Positions 24,934 to 32,727 of a DNA stretch of 64,000 nucleotides are shown one piece after another. Origin of the DNA: Pacificoceanicola sp049803835. GTDB lineage: Bacteria; Pseudomonadota; Alphaproteobacteria; Rhodobacterales; Rhodobacteraceae. The DNA lies in the NCBI RefSeq assembly GCF_049803835.1, contig NZ_JBNAGK010000011.1, forward strand, positions 1-64,000. The letters are read 5' to 3'. Position 1 is the first letter of the stretch, and every line of letters begins with the position of its first letter. The notes beneath the pieces are model-generated. The model searched no databases. It saw only the letters and a list, made by a program, of their open reading frames with translations, and was not told the origin of the DNA. A program made the position numbers and the translations under genes.

Positions 24934-25403
24934 TCCGATCCTCCCTGTTTGTATCGGTCCATGGCCGCTGCAATGCGCGCCTCGTCTTCGGGATCGAGCG
25001 CCGCGTCGGTGCGTCGGCGTCGGGCCCGCGAAAGACTGAGCCCCCCGGTCAGCACCGCTGCAAAAATCAGGACCAGCGGCGCAAGCCAAAGCACCACGGT
25101 CCGACGTGTGAACGGCGGTTTCAACAGGACGAAATCTCCGTAGCGCGCGTGGATGTAGTCGACCACTTCCGCATTGCTGTCGCCCGCGGTCAGCCGTTCA
25201 CGTACGAGCAGCCGCAAATCCCGCGCCACCCCGGCGTTGGAACTGTCGATGTCCTGGTTCTGGCAAACCACGCAGCGCAGCTGCTTGGAGATCACGCGGG
25301 CGCGCGCCTCAAGCGCCGGGTCGGCCAGGATCTCGTCCGGCTCTACAGCCTGCGCGAGCATGGGCAAGACAGCCAACAGAACGGCGAGCACCACCGCCCT
25401 CAT
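24930..25403 (-). CDS. ccmH: Cytochrome c biogenesis thiol reductase CcmH
   Basis: A 157-residue protein. A signal peptide (VVLAVLLAVLPMLAQA) is followed by the redox motif LRCVVCQNQ and a C-terminal transmembrane helix (VVLWLAPLVLIFAAVLTGGL). CcmH reduces the CxxCH disulfide of apocytochromes before heme attachment. Both ends overlap neighbours by 4 bases (ccmG and ccmI). Confidence 0.95.
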   Translation of the reverse strand: MRAVVLAVLLAVLPMLAQAVEPDEILADPALEARARVISKQLRCVVCQNQDIDSSNAGVARDLRLLVRERLTAGDSNAEVVDYIHARYGDFVLLKPPFTRRTVVLWLAPLVLIFAAVLTGGLSLSRARRRRTDAALDPEDEARIAAAMDRYKQGGSE

Positions 25404-25954
25404 GACAGGCCGCCTTGCGCCTGCTGCAACGCGAGCGTGAATTTTGCCACGGCGTCCTCGCCCACGATCGGCCCGACATAGCGATACAGAACCGTTCCGT
25501 CTCCGCCGACGATGAAGGTTTCCGGAACGCCGGAAATGCCCCATTCGATACCCGCCCGACCATCGAGGTCAGAGCCGATGGCACTGTACGGGTTGCCCAA
25601 CTCGGCGAGCCAACGCAGGGCGTCCTCGGGCTTGTCCTTGTAGTTGATGCCCAGAAGGCGCACCCCGTCCCGTTCGACGAACCGCGACAGGACCGCATGT
25701 TCGGCCTTGCACGGCACGCACCACGAGGCAAAGACATTGACCACCACGGGGCCGGGATTGCCCGACAGGTCCGCTGTTGCAAGGCCCGGCACGTCGAGTC
25801 CTGGGACCGGGTCCAGCGCAAACTCCGGCACCGGGTGCGAGATCAGAACCGAGGGGATATCATTTGGGTCACGCTCAGGGTCCAGTCCCCAAAGGAAAAA
25901 GGCCCCGAGGATGGCCGCCAACACCAACGGCAGCCCGGCTAACATGCGTTTCAT
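25400..25954 (-). CDS. ccmG: Thiol:disulfide interchange protein CcmG/DsbE
   Basis: A 184-residue membrane-anchored thioredoxin. An N-terminal anchor (LPLVLAAILGAFFLWGL) is followed by a TlpA/DsbE domain with active site ASWCVPCKAEH and cis-Pro loop GVPETFIVG. It resolves disulfides of CcmH or apocytochrome c. Start ATG 25954; the open frame continues far upstream through ccmF, but that part is out of frame with ccmF and lacks sense. Confidence 0.94.
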   Translation of the reverse strand: MKRMLAGLPLVLAAILGAFFLWGLDPERDPNDIPSVLISHPVPEFALDPVPGLDVPGLATADLSGNPGPVVVNVFASWCVPCKAEHAVLSRFVERDGVRLLGINYKDKPEDALRWLAELGNPYSAIGSDLDGRAGIEWGISGVPETFIVGGDGTVLYRYVGPIVGEDAVAKFTLALQQAQGGLS

Positions 25955-25962
25955 GGTCACTC

Positions 25963-27957
25963 CTATTCGGCGGGCTGGGGTTGCGGTCGGCGCGCCCGCC
26001 GTGGCGCCCCGACGCGCAGGCGACGGTCCGATAGCGACAGCGCGCCACCCAGCACCAGCAGGCCCGCACCAATCCACAGCAGGTTCACCAGCGGTTCGTA
26101 CAGGATGCGCAGGGTCCACGCCCCGCCCTTGGCCGCCGTGTCCGAGGCCGGTTCCGTGATCGAGGCGTAGAGATCCCCTGCCAGGGTCGAGCGGATCGCG
26201 GATTCCGTTGTCGTCGACCGGGCCACGGGATAGCTGCGCCGTTCGGGGAACAAAGTCGTCACGTAGCTGCCATTGCGCCAAACCTTCAACCGGCCCTGAT
26301 CGGCCAGATAATTCGGCCCGCGACGCTTCTCGACCCCCTCGAACAGGACCTCGAACCCGGCAATCTCGATGCGGTCCCCAGGTCGGACAAAGGCTATTTC
26401 TTCGCTCTTCCAGGCGCTTGACCCGACCATGCCCAGTATGACCACCGCCAGCCCGGCATGAGCCAGCGTCATGCCATGCGACGCCCGTGGTAGTGCGCGG
26501 GCGCGGCGGGCCGATTCGGACAGCGGTGCGTCGAACAGCTTGATCCGCAGCGCCCATTCCCGAAGCGTCGCAAACAGCAGCCAGAGCGCTGCGGCAACCG
26601 CGACATAGGCCAACACAGGCGCACCGGTCTGAACATACCAAAGCATCAGAGTCGCAGCGAGGCACAGCAGCGCCACGAAGCGCACCCGTTGGAGCACCCC
26701 GCCAATATCGGCGCGCTTCCACGACAGGAACGGCCCGATCCCCATGAACAGCACGAGGACCAGCATCATCGGGACGAAAGCGGCGTTGAAGAACGGTGGT
26801 CCGACCGAAATCTTGTCGCCGGTCAACGCCTCCAGCAGCAGCGGGTAGAGCGTTCCGAACAGCACCGTCCCGGTCGCCGCCGCGAGGATCAGATTGTTGA
26901 GCAGCAGGCCTGCCTCTCGGCTGACGGGCCGGAACAGGCCGCCGCCCTCCATCTCGGGGGCCCGCCACGCATAAAGCGCCAACGACCCGCCGATGGACAG
27001 GCCCAACAGCCCGAGGATGTACAGCCCGCGCTCTGGATCGACGGCAAACGCATGAACCGAGGTCAGCAGCCCCGAACGCACGATGAAGGTGCCCAGCAGC
27101 GACAACGAAAATGTCAGGATCGCCAGCAGGATCGTCCAGCTTTTGAAGGCGTCGCGCTTTTCCGTGACGATGGCGGAATGCAGCAGCGCCGTTCCCATTA
27201 GCCACGGCATGAAGCTGACATTCTCCACCGGGTCCCAGAACCACCAGCCGCCCCAGCCCAACTCGTAATAAGCCCACCACGATCCCAGCGCGATCCCGGC
27301 TGTCAGGCTCATCCACGCAGCCAGCGTCCACGGCCGCACCCAGCGCGCCCAGGCGGCATCGACCCTCCCTTCGAGCAAGGCCGCAACCGCAAAGGAAAAC
27401 ACGATGGAAAAGCCTACATACCCGAAATACAGCAGCGGCGGATGCATGGCGAGACCAACGTCCTGCAACAGCGGGTTCAGGTCATTGCCATTCGCGGGCG
27501 GCGGAAAGACCCGTTCGAACGGGTTCGAGGTGAACAGCAGGAAGCTCAGGAAACCGACGCTGATCCAGGCCTGCACCGACAGGACGCGCGCCTTGGTGGC
27601 GGCGGGGATGTTCGATCCGAACAAGGCCACGCCCGCGCCGAACACCGCAAGGATCAGCACCCACAACAGCAGCGAGCCTTCGTGGCTGCCCCATGTGCCG
27701 GCGATCTTGAACAGCATCGGTTTCAGCGAATGGGAATTCTCAACCACGTTCAGCACGGTAAAGTCGCTGACCACGAAAGAGCGCATCAAGGCGGCAAAGG
27801 CCAACCCGACAAAAACCACCTGCCCCATGGCCGAGGATTGCGCGGATTGCATCCACACGACGTTGCCGCGCGACGCGCCCAGAATAGGCAACACGCTCTG
27901 AACAATGGCCAAGGCCAGCGCCAATGCCAGTGAGAAATGTCCGATTTCCGGGATCAT
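25963..27957 (-). CDS. ccmF: Cytochrome c heme lyase subunit CcmF
   Basis: A 664-residue polytopic protein, full family length, with the tryptophan-rich heme-handling motif GWGGWWFWDPVENVSFMPW and many transmembrane helices. With CcmH and CcmI it attaches heme to apocytochrome c. The early components CcmABCDE are not in the window and must be chromosomal if these genes work. It is 8 bases upstream of ccmG and 27 bases after the SHOCT gene. Confidence 0.95.
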   Translation of the reverse strand: MIPEIGHFSLALALALAIVQSVLPILGASRGNVVWMQSAQSSAMGQVVFVGLAFAALMRSFVVSDFTVLNVVENSHSLKPMLFKIAGTWGSHEGSLLLWVLILAVFGAGVALFGSNIPAATKARVLSVQAWISVGFLSFLLFTSNPFERVFPPPANGNDLNPLLQDVGLAMHPPLLYFGYVGFSIVFSFAVAALLEGRVDAAWARWVRPWTLAAWMSLTAGIALGSWWAYYELGWGGWWFWDPVENVSFMPWLMGTALLHSAIVTEKRDAFKSWTILLAILTFSLSLLGTFIVRSGLLTSVHAFAVDPERGLYILGLLGLSIGGSLALYAWRAPEMEGGGLFRPVSREAGLLLNNLILAAATGTVLFGTLYPLLLEALTGDKISVGPPFFNAAFVPMMLVLVLFMGIGPFLSWKRADIGGVLQRVRFVALLCLAATLMLWYVQTGAPVLAYVAVAAALWLLFATLREWALRIKLFDAPLSESARRARALPRASHGMTLAHAGLAVVILGMVGSSAWKSEEIAFVRPGDRIEIAGFEVLFEGVEKRRGPNYLADQGRLKVWRNGSYVTTLFPERRSYPVARSTTTESAIRSTLAGDLYASITEPASDTAAKGGAWTLRILYEPLVNLLWIGAGLLVLGGALSLSDRRLRVGAPRRARRPQPQPAE

Positions 27958-27984
27958 GCTTGGCCTCCCTCGGGGGTGTCGCGG

Positions 27985-28302
27985 TTATTTGTCCAGCGCA
28001 GCTTTGCGACGCTGGAACTCCTCTTCGTCGATCTCGCCCCGCGCATAGCGCAGGCGCAGTTCCTCAAGGGGATCCGGCGCATCGGACACGGCTGGCCCGC
28101 TGTCGCCACGGCCCGTCAGCCGCATCACGACCAGTACGACGATCGCAATCACGAGGCCCCAGAACAGCAGCATCCCGAACCCGCCAAGGCCAAATCCGAA
28201 ACCGCCCATGCCATAGCCGTTCATCATGCCGTCATCGGCATCGGCCAGCGCAGGTGCTGCGCCGGCCAGCGCCGCGCCCAGTGAAATCAGGATCTGTCTC
28301 AT
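27985..28302 (-). CDS. SHOCT-domain membrane protein
   Basis: A 105-residue protein. A signal or first helix (ILISLGAALAGAAPALA) leads to a Gly/Met/Tyr-rich stretch (MMNGYGMGGFGFGLGGFG), then a transmembrane helix and a C-terminal SHOCT domain (DPLEELRLRYARGEIDEEEF). SHOCT proteins are small and of unknown general role. It overlaps the histidine kinase stop by 4 bases and so belongs to the regulator operon; it may tune sensing or membrane anchoring. Confidence 0.8.
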   Translation of the reverse strand: MRQILISLGAALAGAAPALADADDGMMNGYGMGGFGFGLGGFGMLLFWGLVIAIVVLVVMRLTGRGDSGPAVSDAPDPLEELRLRYARGEIDEEEFQRRKAALDK

Positions 28303-29708
28303 GGTGTTTCTCCTTCGGTGTTGGCCGCATGTCCGTTCGGCAGCCGCACCCGTGCCCGCAACCCGCCTTCGGGCCGGTTCGTCAGAGTGACATCGCCGCC
28401 ATGCGACTGGATGATCGTCCGGGCGATGGACAGTCCCAGCCCATGCCCGCCGGTTTCCAGCGACCGCGACTCTTCGAGCCGCACAAACGGGTCAAAGACC
28501 TTGTCCAACTGGTCCTCGGGGATGCCCGGTCCGTCGTCGTCAACGATCAGAACCACCTCCCCGCCAGTCTTTTGCCAATCGATGCGCGCCATATGGCCGT
28601 AGCGCAGGGCGTTTTCGATCAGGTTGCGCAAGGCGCGGCGCATGGCGTTGGGGCGCAAGCGCAGTTCGGTGTCGTCGGCTCCCAGCAGGTCGACCCCGGC
28701 GGGCAGGGTCTGGCACAGAGCGCCGAGGTAGTCGTGCAGATTGACGCGTTCGGGCTGCTCTGATCCGGTCAGTCCGCGTGCGAAAGTCAACGTTGCCTCG
28801 ACCATGCCCTGCATTTCCTCGACCGAGGCGACGATGCTGTCGCGGGTTTCGTCGTCGTCGACCATCTCGGCACGCACCCGCATCGCCGTCAGGGGCGAGC
28901 GCAGGTCGTGCCCCAGCGCCGCCAGCATCCGCGTCCGGTCATTGACGAAGCGGGTCAGGCGTTCCTGCATCCGGTTGAAGGAAACCGTCAGGTCGCGGAC
29001 CTCGGTCGGGCCGGCAACGGGCAGTTCAGGCACGTCCTCGCCCCGCCCCAGCCGGTCGGCGGCCCGCGCCAGCCGCCGCAGCGGGCCGGTCAACCGCGTC
29101 ATGACGAACCAGATCACCACGATCAGCAGCACCGTAGCCGACAGCACAAAGGCCAGCATGGATTCCAGCGGCCACTGGATCGGCGGGCGTTCGAAGCGGG
29201 TGCCCACATTCAGCCAGTGCCCCCCGGAAATGGCTATTGATAGGTTCATCTCGATGGCTGTCAGCTCGCCCCGCATCATCGCCATGTGCATCTCTGTCAT
29301 CTCGCGCGACAGATTGGCGAGCGGCATCAACTGGCCCTCGATCTGGTGAAGCTCGACACGGATGTCGCGGCTGTAGCTGTCATCCAGCAGGGTACGGATG
29401 CGGCTTTCGACCAGACCGCCATCGGAATGGTCGCTGTGCTGAACCAAGGCCGTCTGCGACAGGTCGAACCGCACGAGAGGCGAATTTGCCGCCCGCAGGA
29501 TCGAGGCATGCAGATCGGGTGGCGCCTCTTCGATCAGGCGCGCCACGTTGGCTGCACGCCCCGCCGCCTCGAAGCCAAGCGCCGCACGGATCGCAAGGCT
29601 GCGCTCGTCGGCGAACAGCAGCAGGCTGATGATCTGCGCCACGGTCAGCGCCGCTACGATCAGCAGGACCAACTGCCAGCGCAGCGTCATCGCGGCACGC
29701 AGGCTCAT
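28299..29708 (-). CDS. Sensor histidine kinase
   Basis: A 469-residue EnvZ/CusS-like kinase. Transmembrane helices near residues 12-30 and 165-185 flank a periplasmic sensor of about 130 residues. HAMP (RLTGPLRRLARAADRLGRGE), HisKA (ALGHDLRSPLTAMR) and ATPase blocks (NALRYGH, DDGPGIP, GGHGLGLSIA) follow. The sensor holds a Met/His cluster (EMTEMHMAMMRGELT) that may bind copper. Its start overlaps the response regulator stop (ATGA). Confidence 0.92.
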   Translation of the reverse strand: MSLRAAMTLRWQLVLLIVAALTVAQIISLLLFADERSLAIRAALGFEAAGRAANVARLIEEAPPDLHASILRAANSPLVRFDLSQTALVQHSDHSDGGLVESRIRTLLDDSYSRDIRVELHQIEGQLMPLANLSREMTEMHMAMMRGELTAIEMNLSIAISGGHWLNVGTRFERPPIQWPLESMLAFVLSATVLLIVVIWFVMTRLTGPLRRLARAADRLGRGEDVPELPVAGPTEVRDLTVSFNRMQERLTRFVNDRTRMLAALGHDLRSPLTAMRVRAEMVDDDETRDSIVASVEEMQGMVEATLTFARGLTGSEQPERVNLHDYLGALCQTLPAGVDLLGADDTELRLRPNAMRRALRNLIENALRYGHMARIDWQKTGGEVVLIVDDDGPGIPEDQLDKVFDPFVRLEESRSLETGGHGLGLSIARTIIQSHGGDVTLTNRPEGGLRARVRLPNGHAANTEGETP

Positions 29709-30427
29709 GCCTCGGCCTCGACATCGCAGGCAAGGCTGTAGCCGCCATTGCGCACCGTCTTAATGATGCGCGGGCGCAACACGTCGGGCTCGATCTTGCG
29801 GCGCAGGCGGCTGATCTGGTTGTCGATGGTGCGGTCCAGCGGTCCGGCCATGCGGCCTGCCGTCAGGTCCAGCAACTGATCCCGGCTCAGCACAATGCGC
29901 GGGCGTTCCAAAAAGACCGACAGCAGCTTGAACTCAGCGCTGGTCAGCGCCGTTTCGGCGCCCGATTCGTCGCGCAGAATCTGCCGGTCCGTGTCCAGTA
30001 GCAGGTGGGCAAAACGCACCGTCTGGCCCGCCAGCCGCCCGGCCATGGGGGCTTCGCGCGTGGTCCGCCGCAGGACGGACTTGATCCGGGCAAGCAATTC
30101 GCGGGGATTGAACGGCTTGGCCAGATAGTCATCCGCCCCCAGCTCCAGCCCGACGATCCGGTCGGTTTCCTCACCAAGGGCGGTCAGAAGGATGATGGGC
30201 AGATCGCCTTGCGGCGACAGACGGCGACAGACGGACAGGCCGTCCTCGCCCGGCATCATGACGTCCAGCACCATCAGGTCGAATTGGCCGACCGCAAGGC
30301 AGGCATCCATTTCGGCCGCATCCTTGGCTGCGGTGGCGCGCACCCCGTTCTTTTGCAGAAACCGCGTGACGCTTTCGCGGATCTGGGCGTGATCGTCGAC
30401 CACGAGAATATGCGGTTGCTGTCCCAT
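29705..30427 (-). CDS. OmpR/PhoB-type response regulator
   Basis: A 240-residue regulator. The receiver has the acidic pair in VVDDHAQ, phospho-acceptor Asp in MVLDVMMPGEDG and Lys in YLAKPFNP. The C-terminal winged helix (TSAEFKLLSVFLERPRIVLS) binds direct repeats. It heads the leftward run regulator-kinase-SHOCT-ccmFGHI. TTTGTA repeats at 30471-30519 upstream are candidate binding sites, implying autoregulation and control of the divergent EF-hand gene. Confidence 0.93.
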   Translation of the reverse strand: MGQQPHILVVDDHAQIRESVTRFLQKNGVRATAAKDAAEMDACLAVGQFDLMVLDVMMPGEDGLSVCRRLSPQGDLPIILLTALGEETDRIVGLELGADDYLAKPFNPRELLARIKSVLRRTTREAPMAGRLAGQTVRFAHLLLDTDRQILRDESGAETALTSAEFKLLSVFLERPRIVLSRDQLLDLTAGRMAGPLDRTIDNQISRLRRKIEPDVLRPRIIKTVRNGGYSLACDVEAEA

Positions 30428-30470
30428 GCGCCCCTTCTAACGGACCGGGGCTGGGAACTTCACCGGTCGA

Positions 30471-30519
30471 TTTGTAGCGGTTTGTATCACGCCCCGGCTT
30501 TGCGACAGATCGTTACAAA
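30471..30519. promoter_or_regulatory. TTTGTA repeats in the response regulator/EF-hand divergent gap
   Basis: TTTGTA at 30471-30476 and 30481-30486 lie 10 bases apart in direct orientation. A third copy, inverted (TACAAA), is at 30514-30519. The spacing is right for an OmpR-family dimer. They lie between the divergent starts at 30427 and 30596. Confidence 0.5.
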
Positions 30520-30595
30520 TCCGGGGCTGCATGTCGCCCGAAAACAGCGTTTGACTGGGGCCGGAAACGACACTCTCAAGCGAAAGGAGCACACG

Positions 30596-31123
30596 ATGCC
30601 CCGATTTACACAAGCTGTCTCTGTTCTTGCGGTTCTGGCACTGACCGCAGCGCCCGCCCTTGCGGACTCAGACCACCACACCGGAAACGGCGCCGGCCCG
30701 ACGGGCGGTGACATGGCGATTCCCCAGATGAATGGCGACATGCACAACACCATGATGCAGATGATGATGCGGATGCACGCGGGCGGCGACATGCCGATGA
30801 TGGGCATGGGGTCCTCCGCAATGGGGATGATGGACCGCGACATGATGCAGATGATGCGCCCCATGATGGGCCCGTCCGGTGACGGCATGGGGGACATGGG
30901 CGACATGATGCGGCAAGGCATGATGTCCCATGACGGCGACGGGGACGACAGCCTGAGCCTTGACGAATTCGCCGATTGGCACGCACAGATGATGAAGGAG
31001 ACGATGGTCGATCGCTTCCAGCATCTCGATGCCGACGGCGACGGCAAGATCACCGGTTCCGAAATGCAGGGCTTTGCCGGGCGGATCGGTTCCATGCCGA
31101 GGATGGACCCCGCGCAGGAATGA
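30596..31123 (+). CDS. Exported Met-rich EF-hand protein
   Basis: A 175-residue protein. A signal peptide (AVSVLAVLALTAAPALA) is followed by about 80 residues packed with Met and His (for example NTMMQMMMRMHAGGDMPMMG), typical of Cu(I)-binding periplasmic proteins. Two EF-hand loops follow (DGDGDDSLSLDE and DADGDGKITGSE), both with good calcium ligands at positions 1, 3, 5 and 12. Start ATG 30596 with AAAGGAG upstream. Divergent from the two-component system, so probably its direct target. Confidence 0.85.
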   Translation: MPRFTQAVSVLAVLALTAAPALADSDHHTGNGAGPTGGDMAIPQMNGDMHNTMMQMMMRMHAGGDMPMMGMGSSAMGMMDRDMMQMMRPMMGPSGDGMGDMGDMMRQGMMSHDGDGDDSLSLDEFADWHAQMMKETMVDRFQHLDADGDGKITGSEMQGFAGRIGSMPRMDPAQE

Positions 31124-31135
31124 GCCAGTTACACG

Positions 31136-31163
31136 GGCATGGCCCCGGCAATCGGGCCATGCC
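31136..31163 (+). terminator. Intergenic hairpin after the EF-hand gene
   Basis: A perfect 10-bp stem (GGCATGGCCC / GGGCCATGCC) with an 8-base loop lies 13 bases after the stop codon and just before the Shine-Dalgarno of the next gene. No T tract follows, so it may be a partial terminator that sets higher expression of the EF-hand gene. Confidence 0.5.
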
Positions 31164-31183
31164 GCAACGATAGGAGACCTGCC

Positions 31184-31570
31184 ATGAGCTATACCCATGA
31201 CCGCCTGCTGAGCGGCGTGTCGATCGACGACGCCGACATGCGCGTGCGCGCAGCCCTGTCCGAGGCGGGGTTCGGCGTGCTGACCGAAATCGACGTCAAG
31301 GCGACGATGAAAAAGAAGATCGACGCCGAAATGGAGGGCTACCGCATCCTTGGTGCCTGCAATCCCAAGATGGCGTATGAGGCCATCGGGCTGGAACCGC
31401 GCGTCGGCGCGATGCTGCCCTGCAACGTCATCCTGCGCGAAGTCGAGGGCGGCACCGAAGTCAGCGCGATCGATCCCGTCGCGTCGATGGCGGCAATCGA
31501 CAACGACCAGTTGCACGCCGTCGCGGGCCAGGTCCGCGACATGCTGATGGGGGCTGTCGATGCGGCCTGA
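31184..31570 (+). CDS. DUF302 protein
   Basis: A 128-residue soluble protein of the DUF302 family, function unknown, frequent in metal and sulfur clusters. Family-like blocks are AALSEAGFGVLTEIDVKATM, the Cys in RILGACNPKMA and a second Cys in MLPCNVIL. No signal peptide. Start ATG 31184 with TAGGAG upstream. It overlaps the rhodanese gene by 11 bases. Confidence 0.85.
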   Translation: MSYTHDRLLSGVSIDDADMRVRAALSEAGFGVLTEIDVKATMKKKIDAEMEGYRILGACNPKMAYEAIGLEPRVGAMLPCNVILREVEGGTEVSAIDPVASMAAIDNDQLHAVAGQVRDMLMGAVDAA

Positions 31571-32033
31571 TCGCACGCGGCGGTTCGTGCTGGCAGGGCT
31601 GGCGGCTTCGGGCGCGGCGCCGTTTGCAGTTCCTTCCTGGGCGCAGGGCACGGGCGCATGGTCCGCCGGTCAGGCTTATGATGCGCTGTTGAACGATACT
31701 GCGCGGGTGATCGACATCCGCTCTCGCGAGGAATGGCAGGAAACCGGGATCGGCGCCGGGGTCTGGCCGATCAGCATGCACGAAGCCCGCTTTGCCGACC
31801 GCCTCTTTGCGGCCCGCTCCCACGCGGGCGAGCGCACCGTCGGGCTGATCTGCGCCACGGGCGGGCGGTCGCTGTCGGTGCTGGGCGCGTTGATGCGGGC
31901 GGGCTACACCGGGTATGCCGATATCTCCGAGGGGATGCTGGGCTCCGGGGCCGGGCCGGGCTGGATCGCCGCCGGGCTGCCCGTGGTGCCGCTGGATGCG
32001 GCGCTTGCATCCCTCCCAGAGGCGCTGACCTGA
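31560..32033 (+). CDS. Exported rhodanese-like protein
   Basis: A 157-residue protein with an RR-containing signal (RTRRFVLAGLAASGAAP) and a single rhodanese domain. The start of the domain has IDIRSREEWQETG and the active loop is CATGGRS, with the catalytic Cys kept. It may handle sulfane sulfur or bind metal in the periplasm. It overlaps the DUF302 gene and is 1 base from the next gene, so a tight operon. Confidence 0.85.
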   Translation: MRPDRTRRFVLAGLAASGAAPFAVPSWAQGTGAWSAGQAYDALLNDTARVIDIRSREEWQETGIGAGVWPISMHEARFADRLFAARSHAGERTVGLICATGGRSLSVLGALMRAGYTGYADISEGMLGSGAGPGWIAAGLPVVPLDAALASLPEALT

Positions 32034-32034
32034 C

Positions 32035-32727
32035 ATGACCGGGCGCGGCGTGGATCGGTTCAGTCCGGCGCTTCGCCCCTTTGTGTGGATCGCGGCGGCG
32101 CTGCTTGGCGCGCTGGCCCTGTACTGGCTGCTGGGTGGGCAGATGCCGACGATCGACCGCGCGCGGGTCGAAACTTGGGTCCATGCCGCGGGCCCTTGGG
32201 GGCCTGTCGCCGTTGTCGCACTGATGACCGCCGCCGTTGTCGCCAGCCCGATCCCCAGCGCGCCCATCGCGCTGGCGGCAGGTGCCGCCTATGGGCACTA
32301 TGCCGGGGCAGCCTACGTCGCCCTCGGGTCCGAGATCGGCGCGGTCATCGCCTTTGCCCTTGCCAGGACGCTCGGGCGCGGCACGGTCGAGCGTTTATTG
32401 GGCCACAGTGCCGATCGCGGGCTGTTCGGTTCGCAAAACGCATTGACACTGACGGTCTTTGTCAGCCGCCTGCTGCCCTTCGTATCGTTCGACGCGATGA
32501 GTTATGCCGCCGGACTGAGCCGCCTGCACGCCTGGCGCTTTGCGCTGGCGACGATGGCCGGAATCCTGCCCGCCAGCTTCGTTCTGGCCCATGTGGGCAG
32601 CGTCGCCATGCAGGGAGATTTCGGGTCGGCGGAATGGCTGGCCCTCGGCCTGGGGCTGGTCACGGCGGTACCGCTGCTGGTGCTGGCCTTGCGGCACCGG
32701 GACGATGACAAGAGGAATACGGAATGA
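32035..32727 (+). CDS. TVP38/TMEM64 (VTT/DedA-like) membrane protein
   Basis: A 230-residue inner-membrane protein with about six hydrophobic segments and the VTT-domain signature (AAGAAYGHYAGAAYVALGSE and FVSRLLPFVSFDAMSYAAG). These proteins are lipid or ion related; the substrate here is unknown. The stop overlaps the start of the permease gene (ATGA). It is often found beside rhodanese and DUF302 genes. Confidence 0.85.
   Translation: MTGRGVDRFSPALRPFVWIAAALLGALALYWLLGGQMPTIDRARVETWVHAAGPWGPVAVVALMTAAVVASPIPSAPIALAAGAAYGHYAGAAYVALGSEIGAVIAFALARTLGRGTVERLLGHSADRGLFGSQNALTLTVFVSRLLPFVSFDAMSYAAGLSRLHAWRFALATMAGILPASFVLAHVGSVAMQGDFGSAEWLALGLGLVTAVPLLVLALRHRDDDKRNTE

Noticed and set aside
25955..27331. 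Long minus-strand open frame upstream of and in frame with ccmG
   Set aside because: It overlaps ccmF in another frame and has Arg/Pro/Gly-rich low-sense content; ccmG proper starts at 25954 with its membrane anchor.
31136..31163. Hairpin considered as a riboswitch or RNA gene
   Set aside because: It is a simple perfect stem without conserved elements; treated as a partial terminator.
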